A DNA stretch of 64,000 nt from Tretioscincus oriximinensis (Eukaryota > Chordata > Lepidosauria > Squamata > Gymnophthalmidae): assembly GCA_022410635.1 (NCBI GenBank), contig JAJVDF010000019.1, positions 2,762,271 through 2,826,270 on the forward strand, read 5' to 3'. Below, piece after piece: positions 1-10,674 of the stretch. The position numbers and the translations under genes were made by a program. Within the stretch, counting starts at the first letter, position 1. Each line of letters opens with the position of its first letter. The notes under the pieces are model-generated. The model was not told the origin of the DNA. It saw only the letters and a list, made by a program, of their open reading frames with translations, and searched no databases.

Positions 1-445
1 GTGAATAGAGAAAAATGTTTTCTCTATCACACAACACAAGGACCAGAGGGCACTCCTTAAAACTGTTGTGTAGAAAAGTGAGAACAGACAAAGGAAAGTA
101 TTTTTTCACCCAGAGGGTCATTGGCTTGTGGAATTTACTTCCTGAAGAGGTAGTGGTAGCTAACAGCTTGGATAGTTTCAAGACAGGACTAGACAGGTTT
201 ATGGACACCAAAGGTATAAATGGATACTAGGATGGATGTCTGGATGTCGCCTCTGGGATGGAGCAACAGGCAGGACTCCTGAAATACCATTTGCAGGAAG
301 TCATGAACAGGTGCATATTTTGCTTTCCTCTGTTCAGATTGCCCAGGTGCATCTGGTGGGCCTCTGTGTGACACAGAATGCTGGACTTGATGGGCTGTGG
401 CCTGATCCAGTATGGCTCTTCTTATGTTCTTATGTTTTTATGTTG
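1..445 (+). mobile_element. CR1 LINE, 3' end of ORF2 plus 3' UTR
   Basis: The frame at 15-230 encodes the last part of a CR1 reverse-transcriptase protein (NTRTRGHSLKL, then FFTQRV, WNLLP, LDSFKTGLDRFMD). It closely matches the CR1 copy at 23957-24592 in this window. The 3' UTR follows, with the GGACTTGATGGGCTGTGGCC and TATGGCTC blocks, and ends in TTATGTTCTTATG. The copy is truncated by the window edge. It is a dead 5'-truncated retrotransposon, not a host gene. Confidence 0.9.
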
Positions 446-504
446 CTATCTATTTTTAAATCTTCTTCTGTACTTCTTTATTATTTTTCCCAGGATAGAT
501 TGAT

Positions 505-753
505 AAGTTGAAAGTTGTGACAGCAATCAGCCTGGATAGACTGAAGAAAAGATTGGACATATTTGTGCAGGCCAATTGTATCAGTGGCTACTAGCTGGAT
601 GTCTCCAGGTTGGACAGACATTTGCTGAAAGCTGGTGAAAGTTTTGAATATCCAAAAGTACTTGGTAGGTCACTGTGTGAAACAGAATGTTGGACTAGAT
701 GGACAGTGACTAGATTCAGTAGTGCTCCTATTATATTCTTATGTTCTTATAAG
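505..753 (+). mobile_element. CR1 LINE, second, more diverged 3' UTR
   Basis: It has the same order of CR1 3' UTR blocks as the preceding copy: a CTGGATGTC block, then GAATGTTGGACTAGATGGAC, then a TTATATTCTTATGTTCTTAT end. It is more diverged and lacks a usable coding frame, so it is probably an older insertion or subfamily lying in tandem with the first. Confidence 0.75.
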
Positions 754-759
754 CTCATT

Positions 760-1343
760 CTTTAGGACTGAAGAAAAATTTAAAGACACATGTGACCCGG
801 ACCTTTGGTACATTGTCCAAAGGTTGGCCCTAAACCTCATTGTGATGTTGTGTGTCAATGTCTTTCTTAGTCTTCCTATTGCTTCCATACTTGCAACTCT
901 ACTGAGAACAGTATCTTTTTCCAAGTACAAAGTTTTCTTTCAGATAGTATGACAGATATTGCAGCCTTCGGTTCATAAAAAGATAGATTCATCCTGTTGT
1001 TTTAGCAGATTGTGATCATGTTGTTTTAAGAATGAACTAACAACATGGTATTTTTCCAGCTGTGCACGTATTTATTTTCTTTATAATATAAGAAAAGAAT
1101 AATAAAAACACCTCTTTTGTATAGCACAACAGCTGTCCATTCATTGCTCAGATTGCCTGCCAACTCGTTTTGTGTAAATTTTAGACTTTAATATCATGCA
1201 AATCCTTTGGAAAATGGTATTTGCAGACAAGATAGATCTATTAGATGTGTGTCTGAATAGATTTAATATTGACTAACTGTTGGTATTTATTACCAGTACC
1301 CAATGTTTCATGGTTGAATACAGTGTATGTATATGCATGTGTA
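760..1343. other. AT-rich stretch, nothing recognised
   Basis: No convincing coding frame, repeat boundary or RNA fold was seen. The 76-residue frame at 722-952 starts inside the CR1 tail and has no recognisable domain. Confidence 0.5.
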
Positions 1344-1390
<47 letters not shown>

Positions 1391-1473
1391 AGATAGACAG
1401 ACAGACAGACAGAGAGACAGACAGACAGAGAGACAGACAGACAGACAGATAGACAGATAGACAAATAGATAGG
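1344..1473. repeat. Compound microsatellite (ATCT)n-(AGAC)n
   Basis: About twelve ATCT units switch at about 1391 to GATAGACAGACAGAGAGACAG-type units ending in AGATAGACA. The switch places ATCT beside its own reverse complement AGAT, making a short self-complementary junction. Confidence 0.97.
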
Positions 1474-2047
1474 CAGTGTAATTGAATGTAAAAATATTAC
1501 AACTAAAATGGAAAAAAGAAGTGCAGGTAGACCTTGCTTTACAAGTTCCCACTTTACAAAGTAATAATTTTGCAAGCACTCAGCCTTTTGCTGTTTAACA
1601 TTAAATATATCCATCGAACTGGCTTGCATCAGAGTATAAAGAAATGAGAAACTGAATGGCGAAATATGCCAAAAACAATCTGAATGTTTGCCAATAAATG
1701 TTTTACCTTAAATCACTATTGCTTTAGTGTTTTTGCACTCATATTGATTTTGCAATCTCTCTTTGTTTAAGATTTTTTTTATTTAGAGAGACAAACAGAG
1801 AGAGAAACCTTCCGGTTTGGAATGGCAAATGCTGCAATTGAACCAGAAATACTTTGGTCACATAATGGGAAGCCTTGTCTAATTGGAGAAGTCCTTGAAG
1901 GCAAAAGCAGAATAGCGTGGTAAAGGATTCTGATGACATGGAATCAGAACATGAGCATGGAAGGGCTTGAGGGGACAATGCAGAACATAGAGATTTGGTA
2001 TGCTTTGGTCCATGAAATACACAATCAGATATAACTTTTCTGTTTGT

Positions 2048-2048
2048 A

Positions 2049-2119
<71 letters not shown>

Positions 2120-2200
2120 TGATGATGGAGATGGAGATGGAGATGGAGATGGAGATGGAGATGAAGATGAAGATGAAGATGAAGATGAAGATGAAGATGA
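2048..2200. repeat. Compound microsatellite (AAT)n-(GAT)n-(GGAGAT)n-(GAAGAT)n
   Basis: About 23 AAT units run into GAT units, then about seven GGAGAT hexamers and about seven GAAGAT hexamers. The stepwise change of unit suggests growth from a single GAT/AAT seed with point mutations later amplified. The long MEMEMKMK and SSSPSPS frames across it are artefacts. Confidence 0.97.
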
Positions 2201-2319
2201 TGGCAAAGGCTTATATTTTGATTATCTCCTCTCCTTCTCTCCCCTCTGCTGTCATTGTTGTAAAGATAGGAATGGTGAAATTAAGAGGTTGGTCATTGCA
2301 AATGTTGTAGAAAAAGAAA

Positions 2320-2440
2320 TCAAAGCAGCTTATAAGCTATTTTTCTCCCAAAATGCTTACATTCTGTCATCCCCAACACATTGAGATGCAAGTACCTATT
2401 AATCTTACAAATGCTCACTTTTGAACAGCTAAACTGGCTG
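2320..2440 (-). mobile_element. tRNA-SINE body fragment
   Basis: It matches the body of the SINE at 54346-54545 (CTTACATTCT, TCCCC, TTGAGATG, GTACCT, CTACTT-like and AGCTAAACTGGCTG blocks) in the minus orientation. Both the tRNA-like head and the 3' tail are missing. It ends directly at the hairpin at 2441-2490. Confidence 0.6.
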
Positions 2441-2490
2441 AAGGTAAGAACAGGCTATTCATCTCTGTTGAATAGCCTGTTCTTAACCTT
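2441..2490. repeat. Short near-perfect inverted repeat (hairpin)
   Basis: The left arm at 2441-2461 pairs with the right arm at 2469-2490 at every position except one single-base bulge, leaving a 7-base loop (TCTCTGT). The core TAAGAACAGGCTATTCA occurs on both sides. It lies exactly between a SINE fragment and a Penelope terminal fragment. Confidence 0.9.
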
Positions 2491-2507
2491 TGCACTACTT
2501 TGCACTT

Positions 2508-2612
2508 TTGTATCTATGAAAGTTCATCTCACCTACCTTTCTCTTGTTAATCTCTACAAATTCCCCTTGCTGGAATTTCGGAGCTAAGACTAACCTGGCT
2601 ATTTCTCTGAAT
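2508..2612 (-). mobile_element. Penelope-like element, terminal-repeat fragment
   Basis: It carries the block order shared by all the Penelope termini in this window: CTATGAAAG, ACCTACCTTTCTCTTGTTA, CTCTACAA, CCCCTTGCTGGA and GGCTATTTCTCTGAA. It is related by reverse complement to the 3' flank of the GIY-YIG coding fragment at 26596-26720. Confidence 0.7.
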
Positions 2613-3707
2613 TCAAGTAATAGGTATGCCATTCCAAATCAAAATAAAGGTTTCTGTTAAGCGCTTTGAATGACTCCTATACTTCTTAAGAAGAAGTTAT
2701 CAAACTCTTCTCTAATTAAATGCCTTATTGGCCAGACGACAAAAAATACCCACTTTGTTTCAGTTAAGTGCCCTAAAAATAGCAAAATACAAAGTATATT
2801 GTTACCAAAAAATTACAAATCCTAGGAAAACATGGAAACGAACTATGCTGATGAATGTTCATCAATATTGTACACTGATTGCTCTACTCTTCTTTTTGCT
2901 TATTTTGTTTCCTCTATCCACCAGGATTCATTACAATAGTCCAAGTTCTTCCGGTGGAGTATACCTAAGTTCTGAAAATTAAAGGTTGTGAGAGTTCAAA
3001 CACTCGGAAAACACTCTAAAAAACATAGATTGTCTGAGAAATCCATGACCTATAGCAATTTTTGATTTTGAGATTCTATTGTGGTGACAAAAGGAGGACT
3101 GAAATGTTAAAAAACTGAGTAAACTAGATTTCTTTTTAAAATTCCCTTCCAGAAATGATACTATTAGTTCACTGGATTTCCTTCTTGCTATCTATAGTTG
3201 CTTCATTGCTTTCAAACAGAATTGTTGTTCCATAATTGAAATTCTGTAGAACACAGTCTGAATCTATTTATTCCTTTTGTAATTTTGTGTTCAGCTAAAT
3301 ATACTATAGCAATATTTCATGAAATATTTTATCAGCTACATTCACTTTGATACATTCAGTGGTCTCAAATACATTTTTATTTAAAAACCAGCAAAGTAAT
3401 ATTTTATCATAAGGCCATATCTTGGAATGACTTTTAACAAGAGAAGTAGTACTTTTACTTGGGAAATTTACTTTATTTTAATAACAAGCTTTAATTAGTT
3501 GTTTTTATATGTATTCTTCAATTTTTAAATGTTTCAGCTACCAAATAATCTCTGGTTATGCTGACTACAGAAGCTTAATAAAATTTATAGATATGTACAA
3601 CCGAATATTTGTCACCCAAACTCTAATCTTGTAAAATTTTAAATATTACACTACTAAATCTCATGTACTAAATCTCACCAGTATATATTTTATTAATAGT
3701 GTCAGCA
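2613..3707. other. AT-rich, repeat-poor stretch
   Basis: No coding frame, tRNA, microsatellite or repeat family shared with the rest of the window was recognised here. It could be unique intergenic or intronic sequence. Confidence 0.45.
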
Positions 3708-3945
3708 TAGCATTAAGACAGGATTAGACAAGGGTATAAACAAGATACTTGGGTGGATCTCTTGATACTGCCTCTAGGGTGGAGGAACAGGCAGGATTCC
3801 TGAAATACCATTTGTGGGGAGTTGAGAACAGGTGCATATTTTGCTTTCCTCTGTTCAGACTGCCCGGGTACAATGAGTGAGCCTCTATNTGAAACAGAAT
3901 GCTGGACTAGGTGGGCTCTGGCCCAATTCAGCAGGGCTCCTCTAA
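3708..3945 (+). mobile_element. CR1 LINE 3' UTR fragment
   Basis: It starts within AAGACAGGATTAGACAAGGG and follows the CR1 3' UTR: TGCCTCTAGGGTGGAGGAAC, GGCAGGATTCCTGAAATACC, CTGTTCAGACTGCCC, GCTGGACTAGGTGGGCTCTG and CAGCAGGGCTCCTCT. The final TATGTTCTTATG motif is missing. Confidence 0.88.
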
Positions 3946-5572
3946 AGGTCTGATAAATAAAAAGAATTAATTTACTGGTAAATACTCAGAAAAATGCTTT
4001 TGCATTAAAATGGACNGTATACTTTTGCAATCCAGATGACTCTTCCAATAAAAGCCATTCAAAGTAACTAATATAATCTAAGTAGCAGCATTTCAGGGAG
4101 AAGTAAGGAGGAAAAACACTTTTTTTTTACTATATCCATATATCAGTTTTATTCCACTACTATAGTGGAATATTTCGTGATATTCCACGATCAAGCATTG
4201 CATGTACTGGTTTATTCCAGAATATCCATGCATTATTGTGGGATATTGTGGAATCAAGTGGAATAAATAAGTGATGTGTGGATCAGGCTTTAGGTAGACT
4301 GTATTCTCTGTTAGGCACACTCANTTCCTGAGAAGACTATGCCACAAACCACTTCTGATTTTCTGAATTAAGCCAAAGGTGCAGCTACAGCAAAAGAACA
4401 CACAGCTAGTGTATGCATTTTTAAAAATAAAATTATTATCATCATCATCGATCAGTAGTGGTCCATGGGGATGGAAGTTTGTGTTTTCAGGGGACATGGA
4501 AGGAAAGTATAAGAAAGCTACTTGCAAAATTGTTAGCATTCAGCACCGTGACCTTTTGAATCCGAACGTTCTCCAAAGTACCTACCTATTTGTCTGATGC
4601 TCCTGGGTACTGCCATCATGATGTGAGATAGTGTGCATATGCAACTCAACTCCCTACAATGGAGCCTGAAAAAGGAGCCCCCACATGCAAATATGTTTAT
4701 GCAACACCAAACAGAGACAGGGACTTGTCCTTGCCCTGTTGCAGTCATGTTGCTAGCCATGGCACTAACATGGCCCCAAAATTGCTGTATCCAGATGGGT
4801 CTAGACTGCAACAGAATCTGCAATAGAAAATGGCGAAGTACTCCAACTATAGCCTTGACAGAATAGTGCTAGAGGTGTGGTGCTATCCAAAATATGGTGA
4901 CTACTGTCTTCACTCGTCCAAACCACTTTGCCACTGNAGTGTCATGATAGCATTTAAAGCAGTGTGACAGGAGAAAAGAGGTTGTTATCTGTACAATGTC
5001 ACACTATTTTTGTTTCACATTGAATACTCCGTAAAGGGGCACTGTGCCCTCGTAGAACATTTAAAATGCCATAAAGATGTTGCGTCCCTAAATAATGCAG
5101 AAAGAAGCAACTCAACTGCTAACAGTAGTTTCTGGCCACATACACATACCACACCTCTCTCAAAAGTTCTGAACTAGTTACCTATTCACCAAGTCTGATT
5201 CAAGATGTTGTTATTGACATATAAATCCCTTAATGTAGCGAAGAGGTTTGCTGAGGCCTGAAATACATGTGCAGTTATCTTTTCCCATATAGTTCTACAA
5301 ATATCTTTCCTGTAGTTCCACTGCTCTCAGAAATGTGAGGAGTTGGAACACGTGGCACCAGTCACACACAATCTGGGGATTTCACTCTGATGAGATACTG
5401 GATATACAGAACCAGATTATAGTGATAAGCAAGTTCACTCTGTGTTGCTCTTGCTGCTGCTCCAGTTATTTGGACAGCAAAGTAATTATCATGTGTAGGG
5501 GCATAGAGAGGTCAGCATTTGAGCCCCATGTGTGAAGAGAGGGTGAACACCTTCTACTGACCTTAGCTAGCT
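3946..5572. other. Mostly unassigned sequence with a palindrome-rich AT patch
   Basis: At 4126-4300 there are several short self-complementary TTCCACT/AGTGGAA tracts (for example ATTCCACTA with TAGTGGAAT) and a CCTGATCCACAC-like end in reverse. This suggests a degraded inverted-repeat element. Nothing else is recognised. The frames at 4533-4866 overlap on both strands and have no recognisable domain. Confidence 0.35.
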
Positions 5573-5831
5573 ATTGGTTTGGTGTTGTGTTTAGAGTGTT
5601 GGACTTTTATCTGGTAGCCTCCCAGTTTGATTCCCCACTCCTTCATGAAAGGCAGCTGGGTGACCATGGGTCAGTCACAGTTCTTAAGAACTCTCTCAGC
5701 CCCACCTACTTTACAGGGTGTCTGTTGTGAAGAAAGCAACAAAAGCTATGTACACCACCCTTTTGTTGGCCGACCTGAGACCTTCAGGTATAGGGCGGGA
5801 TATAAGTACAAATAAATAAATAAATAGTATT
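5573..5831 (+). mobile_element. tRNA-derived SINE with L2-like tail
   Basis: The head has a polymerase III A-box-like GGTGTTGTGTTTAGAG and a B-box-like AGTTTGATTCCCC. The conserved body follows (GCTGGGTGACCATGGGTCAG, CAGTCACAGTTC, CTCTCAGCCCCACCTAC, ACAGGGTGTCTGTTGTG). The 3' part reads GGTATAGGGCGGGATATAAG and ends in (AAAT)n, a tail type shared with L2-like LINEs, which would have supplied the reverse transcriptase. It is a non-autonomous, untranslated element. Confidence 0.85.
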
Positions 5832-5854
5832 TGCAAGTAGATTAACAAGTACAA

Positions 5855-5942
5855 TAACAACATGATGAGGAAGTTAGAATGTAAGCCTTTGGGCAAAAAA
5901 TAACTTGTAAGCCTCTTCTTCTTCATCATTTTCTTCTTCATT
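5855..5942 (+). mobile_element. 3' fragment of the CTT-tailed tRNA-SINE
   Basis: GATGAGGAAGTTAGAATGTA, AGCC and AACTTGTAAGCC match the plus-strand SINE at 9040-9090. An imperfect CTTCTTCTTC tract follows, in the same arrangement as the SINE at 8870-9172. Confidence 0.55.
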
Positions 5943-7012
5943 GGTTACGTGATGATCACTTGTTATGTTATCACTGTGTACATTTATATTCAGTCCTATA
6001 CTCTTCCTTCAGCAGGATGTATCCCTACATGTTTCAAGTGATATAGGAATATCTATGGATTCTTTATGCCCAACTGGGCATTGAAGTAAAGTGAACATCA
6101 AGAAGAAGCCCATTAAGTTCATTCTGATGTGCTAAAGGACTGTGAATCACCAAAGTCCAGGGTCAAGAATTTCCCTTCTCTGCAGTTCTTAAAGGGACAA
6201 CATCATGATTCATTTTGTAGTTCCCAGAGCTGCAGAATGTTTTCATAAGTGCAACATTAAAAGATAAAAAGCTTATTAATAATTGCTGGAGTTCACAAAA
6301 CACCTCATTTATGTGGCCATTTTTATTAAATTTAATTACGTTATAACATTTTGTTGCCAATAACAATTTTTATGGAGCCCTATTTATTACTGTGTTAAAT
6401 AGATATTACTACTTTCTGGAAGAGTTTGGATATGCTTGATTAGCTGTTTTACTAAGAGAAGTCTGTGAAAGATAAAGATTCTTCAAATGGCATTTTAATT
6501 CATCCCTAGCTATGAAGTGCATACTTACTGAGCTTTCTTTTTCTGCAGTGCAGGCAGAAATACAGACATTTTGTCATCTTAAAAACTAGAACTAAGAAAC
6601 CCATGAAATACAATTGTCAATGAATGATGCTGAATTCCTCTCCCTCTTTCTGCTTTTACCTTTCATTTTCTTCACATCTTTGGCTTGCCTTCTCTGCTTT
6701 CATGGACCTCCTGACTGTAACGAAACCGAGCGGAAACTAAGACTGTGTATGTACTGTTGTATGTTTATTACTTCAATATAGTTTTGGTAACACAGTCCCC
6801 CCTTATTAATATTGGTAGATGGTCTTTTCTTCTGAACAAGGCACTTGGATTTTATTAGTTTGCTTGCATTTGATAGGATAGGAAAGATGGGATGAATCAA
6901 ATGAACAGTTCTGTAAATAGGGTTTATTCCTCAGGTAGGCTGCCACCACTTCCCTCAGGAAGAAATTAATACTCAGGAGTGAAAATCATACCAGAATGAG
7001 CCCCTTTGCTTT
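5943..7012. other. No gene or repeat recognised
   Basis: AT-rich sequence without a supported coding frame. I see no repeat shared with the rest of the window. Confidence 0.4.
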
Positions 7013-7492
7013 GTATGACCAAATAATAAAGTCTTCCCTGCTTTAAACCATAAAAACAGCTTTATTATAACAAAGTAACAGGCAACTCAAACATAAAGAA
7101 ACCAAAGATACAGTTTAGCCACACTGGGTAGGGAAAAGGTCCTGAGCCTTTAATGTCTCTGGCTAAGCTTCCCTTTTGCCTGCCCACATTCAAAGTCTCT
7201 CAGCTTCTCCTTTCTATCCCCACTCCCCCAGCTGGTATGTATCTCTCTTTGGTATTTCTTTTATTTTCACCCTCCAGCAGAGAATCACTTTTAATTCAAT
7301 TGTTTGGCCACACGCACAATCTCTAAAAAAATTCAACATGCAACAATCATTTATCTCATACAATCCAACAATGCAACCATCAATACTGCTCTAACACCTC
7401 CCCTTTTATATCCCAAGCCACGCCCCTAAGACCTAGCCGTTAGGCTTGGAACATTTAAAGGAGCCTCGCTCTATTTAAGTGATTTCATTACA
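7013..7492 (-). mobile_element. Probable solo LTR
   Basis: On the minus strand the segment starts TGTAATG and ends CATACA, giving the TG...CA termini of a long terminal repeat with TGTA/TACA inverted ends. It carries a CACC/Sp1-like GGGGCGTGGC, then a strong TATA box (GATATAAAAGGGG, about 7399-7411), and about 340 bases downstream an AATAAA signal (complement of 7061-7066). I could not find a matching target-site duplication, so the ends are provisional. No internal retroviral or Gypsy coding sequence is attached. Confidence 0.55.
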
Positions 7493-8149
7493 CTGACCAT
7501 TTCTGTTTATCCCACCAGACTTTCTATTAGTCTTTTCAGACTCCAGGGCAGACGTCTGGATGCAGCGTCCAGAAAGGGTCAATAATCTGTTTGAATATCA
7601 ATTGTCTGTTGCATTTGCCATAGCGGTTTGTTATATAAATCACCAGCAGACTGCATATGGATTATTGGTGCACTGAGAAAACCAGCTGTTGTATGGATAT
7701 AAGGCTATGATGAATGGACAGTTCTGGCAAAAAAAGCTGTGAGGGAGAGAGGCAAATGATGGTTTTTGACAGCAAATGATCATTTGAAGGAGGGGCTACT
7801 AGGCTGCCTCTTGACAAGCAGAAAACAAAATGGTAGATGGGAGAGGGTGTCATTTTGTCATGCACCAAGGCTTAAATTTAGCTTAAAGAAAGGTCCATTG
7901 CTCAATACGCCTAGCCAATCACACACTAAGATATGAGATATTGAATACACCAGATTTATTGTCAGCAAGAAACTTAGTGGGACTTATCAAAAGGAAAAAA
8001 CAAGGACATGAGGTTTGAACTACATTATATTGCATAAACCAGCCCCCAGGCAGGGAAAATCTGGCAATGATTCTACCCACAGTGATAAATAAGAGATACA
8101 GAAATTTACAACACTGGGACAATTGGAAATGAATGAATATGTGGAAGGA
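7493..8149. other. Unassigned stretch
   Basis: It holds a short palindrome TCTGGATGCAGCGTCCAGA near 7557-7575. Similar GTCTGGATGCAGC strings recur near 31488 and 48295, possibly ends of a degraded inverted-repeat element. Nothing else was recognised. Confidence 0.3.
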
Positions 8150-8385
8150 GGAGGAGGAGAATCCAGTTTGCATACCCAGCCCTTGGGATTCAGAGCAGTT
8201 TCCAAGGTTATTTTTTGCCTGAAGGCTTTTATTTTATTCTATCTTCCCCATCAGACTATGGTGGTACTTATTTATCTACTCGCAAATTTCTTTCAAATAG
8301 CTAGGCTGACACATGGGCCTAGAACTCTGATATCNCTGTTGAAACACTGAAGCCNTTAACTTCTGTACAACTGTGCCTCTGGGTT
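8150..8385 (-). mobile_element. tRNA-SINE, diverged copy
   Basis: Minus-oriented copy with the body blocks CAAGGTTATTTTTTGCCTGA, TTCTATCTTCCCCATCAGAC, TATGGTGGTACTTATTTATC and ACACATGGGCCT. The head region is degraded, with an (N)TGAAACACTGAAGCC remnant. A GGAGGAGGAGGAG tract on its left is the remnant of the (CTT)n-type tail seen from the other strand. Confidence 0.7.
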
Positions 8386-8869
8386 GATAGAGCCCACCTT
8401 GTTTATTAGACCTGTTTATTTGCTTACTTTCTAGAGCTAAAACAAAATCCAGTTATTTTAGGTAACCATGACCGTTCTACAGAAACTAGTGAAATAATTC
8501 ATACCATTTTTTATTTTTCTACATCTGAGGATCATTCTGCACTCACTGGTGTGTTTGACTATCAATCGCATTAAGAGCCTGTATGTTTGCTAAGTGCCCA
8601 TCCATATTTCTTTGTTTTTCCCCTCATGAGTTAGACTAGTGTTTAGTTATTTTCAATAGGAATAATCATGGAAGTGTTCCCTATTACAGGAAATTTAACG
8701 TTCTGTGTTTTTTGTACTAATAATGTCTGGAGATATCTCAATATCCTAAGGTTATATTGGAAATGCCAGGGATATATATCGCATTCCCAGTATAATGTTG
8801 GGAGAATCACAGGTTTTAACCTTTGTCTGGAAGCATCCTTGGATTACTGTGATGTCAAACAGTTTTCCT

Positions 8870-9172
8870 TGTGCAGGCGCAGATAGCTCAGCTGCGAGAT
8901 CAGTTTCGAAGCCCTGTGTCGGANGTGGGGAAAGGTGAGCACCTTCCACTAGCCCATATCTTTAGCCAACCAAGCCATTCAAAAGCAAAGAATTGCAAGA
9001 AATTGCAACAGATGGCAAGTAGATAAATGGGAACCCCCATAGCCTGGTGGGGAAGATAGAATGGAAGCCATTGGAAATAAGCCTTGTAAGCCACTTTGAG
9101 TCTCTTTGAAAGGTGAGAAAAGCGAGGTATAAGAATCCAGTTCTTCTTTTTTTTTCTTCTTCTTCTTATAAT
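8870..9172 (+). mobile_element. tRNA-derived SINE with (CTT)n tail, complete
   Basis: The head GCGCAGATAGCTCAGCTG is tRNA-like (A box), and CAGTTTCGAAGCCC supplies the B box. The anticodon arm is shortened compared with the copy at 21998-22262. The body reads TGAGCACCTTCCACTAGCCC, GGTGGGGAAGATAGAATGG and CTTGTAAGCCACTTTGAG, then GTATAAGAATCCAGTTCTTC before a T- and CTT-rich tail. It is non-autonomous, and the family name is not known to me. Confidence 0.82.
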
Positions 9173-10024
9173 CAAACAGAAATCTTTCTGTCATTTTATT
9201 TTTAAATGTACACCAATGTTGCTTTTCTTACATAATTAATCCTGAAAATAATAACAGATCATTATCAGTCATAACTTTTCATTATTCTTGTTCATTATTC
9301 AGGTGGCTACATCTCATCTTGAATAGATCTGAAAATCACTACAGAACACTTTGTTCAATAGGAAAAGGTAGGTTTTTTTTTTAAAGAAATAAAATAAAGG
9401 AAATAAGTAGATGAATGAACGTTCTTCCTAATTAAGCAGTAACCAAAATTGTTTATGTGGAATTAAACTGGATTACGCATGATGAAATCCTTTGTTATAA
9501 CCACAAGAGGCCTTCCTAGGATTGCAGAACTCAACTGAAGCCTTATTTCCAATGCGTGTGTGTGGAATAACTGAAGTAAAATCTGTCCAAATCCTTGTTC
9601 TTTCTCCAACTTTCCAACAAGACGGTCTATAGATTGCTTGCAGAGCTGAGGATCTACCTAACATACCAGACGGTACCTAAGACAAGGTTAAGGCAGTTTG
9701 TGAAACATACAGAAATGGTGACAAATAGGATGACATCAGCAGGGGAGTTGATAAAGTATCAAGGATAAAAATCCTAAAGGATTGTGAGTTACTGAAAAAT
9801 GCCTCTGCTCTTTGGCAGGGAGGGATTATTGTTAAGACACAGACTCAGTTGAGGGATATTTTTCTGTGAATAATTTTACTTTGGTCTAGGCATTGCTTTC
9901 TTCTCTTTCTGTCTTGGGAGCCTAAATTTTTAAAGTAACCTTCCCACTAGCAATAGAAGACACTAACATGTCTTTAAGCTTAGTATTTTGGAAAGCTATC
10001 AAAAATGTACAAAGAAAAAATAGG

Positions 10025-10029
<5 letters not shown>
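9173..10029. other. No gene or repeat recognised
   Basis: AT-rich. The minus frame at 9473-9664 has no recognisable domain. Confidence 0.4.

Positions 10030-10058
<29 letters not shown>
10030..10058. repeat. (GA)n microsatellite
   Basis: An uninterrupted run of about 14 GA units preceded by GGAAGAAA. Confidence 0.97.
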
Positions 10059-10062
<4 letters not shown>

Positions 10063-10674
10063 AATAGATGCCAATTAACTCAAAGTGTTTTCAAAGGTTT
10101 AATCGTGTTGTTATCTTCATCAGCCCTTCAAATACTTTAAATTACAGCTCAGTTGTATCATTTCTATCAATCTGTCACAGTGATTCTATTAACTCTGCTC
10201 TGGTAGGCCAATGCATCTGGACCACAAAGTACAGCATTCACATTACGAAGTTATCTACTGGGAGATAATTTCCCAGTAGAAGCTTTAAACCTTAAGCTCC
10301 CCCTCCATGCAAACATGAGTTAGTTACGATAGATGACACAATCAAACTTTCAATGACTTGAGAGTAATTTCCATGCTGGGATTCAACCGTGTTTGCATCA
10401 GTCTCAGGCAAGAGAGACCACTGTTGGCTTTGAATGCTGTGAAGTGGAACTGCACAGATGACAGTATTTACCTGCATTGGATCCGGAGCCAGGATCTAGA
10501 TCCAGAAGCGAAGGCAGCATTCATTGCTAAGCTTATCAAACAAGCATGCGACTTGCAGCTGCTTCCAGAAGCTCATTAATCTGCCCTACATGCAAACACA
10601 CCATTGTTAATGTGCATTACCCAGTAGTACTACACAGATGAGGCAGATTAATATGTTTTGCTGGAAATCCATTT

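Noticed and set aside
2116..2206. Met-Glu/Met-Lys and Ser-Pro frames on opposite strands
   Set aside because: Translation of a hexanucleotide microsatellite; no gene.
7016..7498. TGACC at 7016-7020 and 7494-7498 as the duplication of the LTR
   Set aside because: It would give an element without TG...CA ends; the TGTA...TACA boundaries at 7013-7492 are better, though without a visible duplication.
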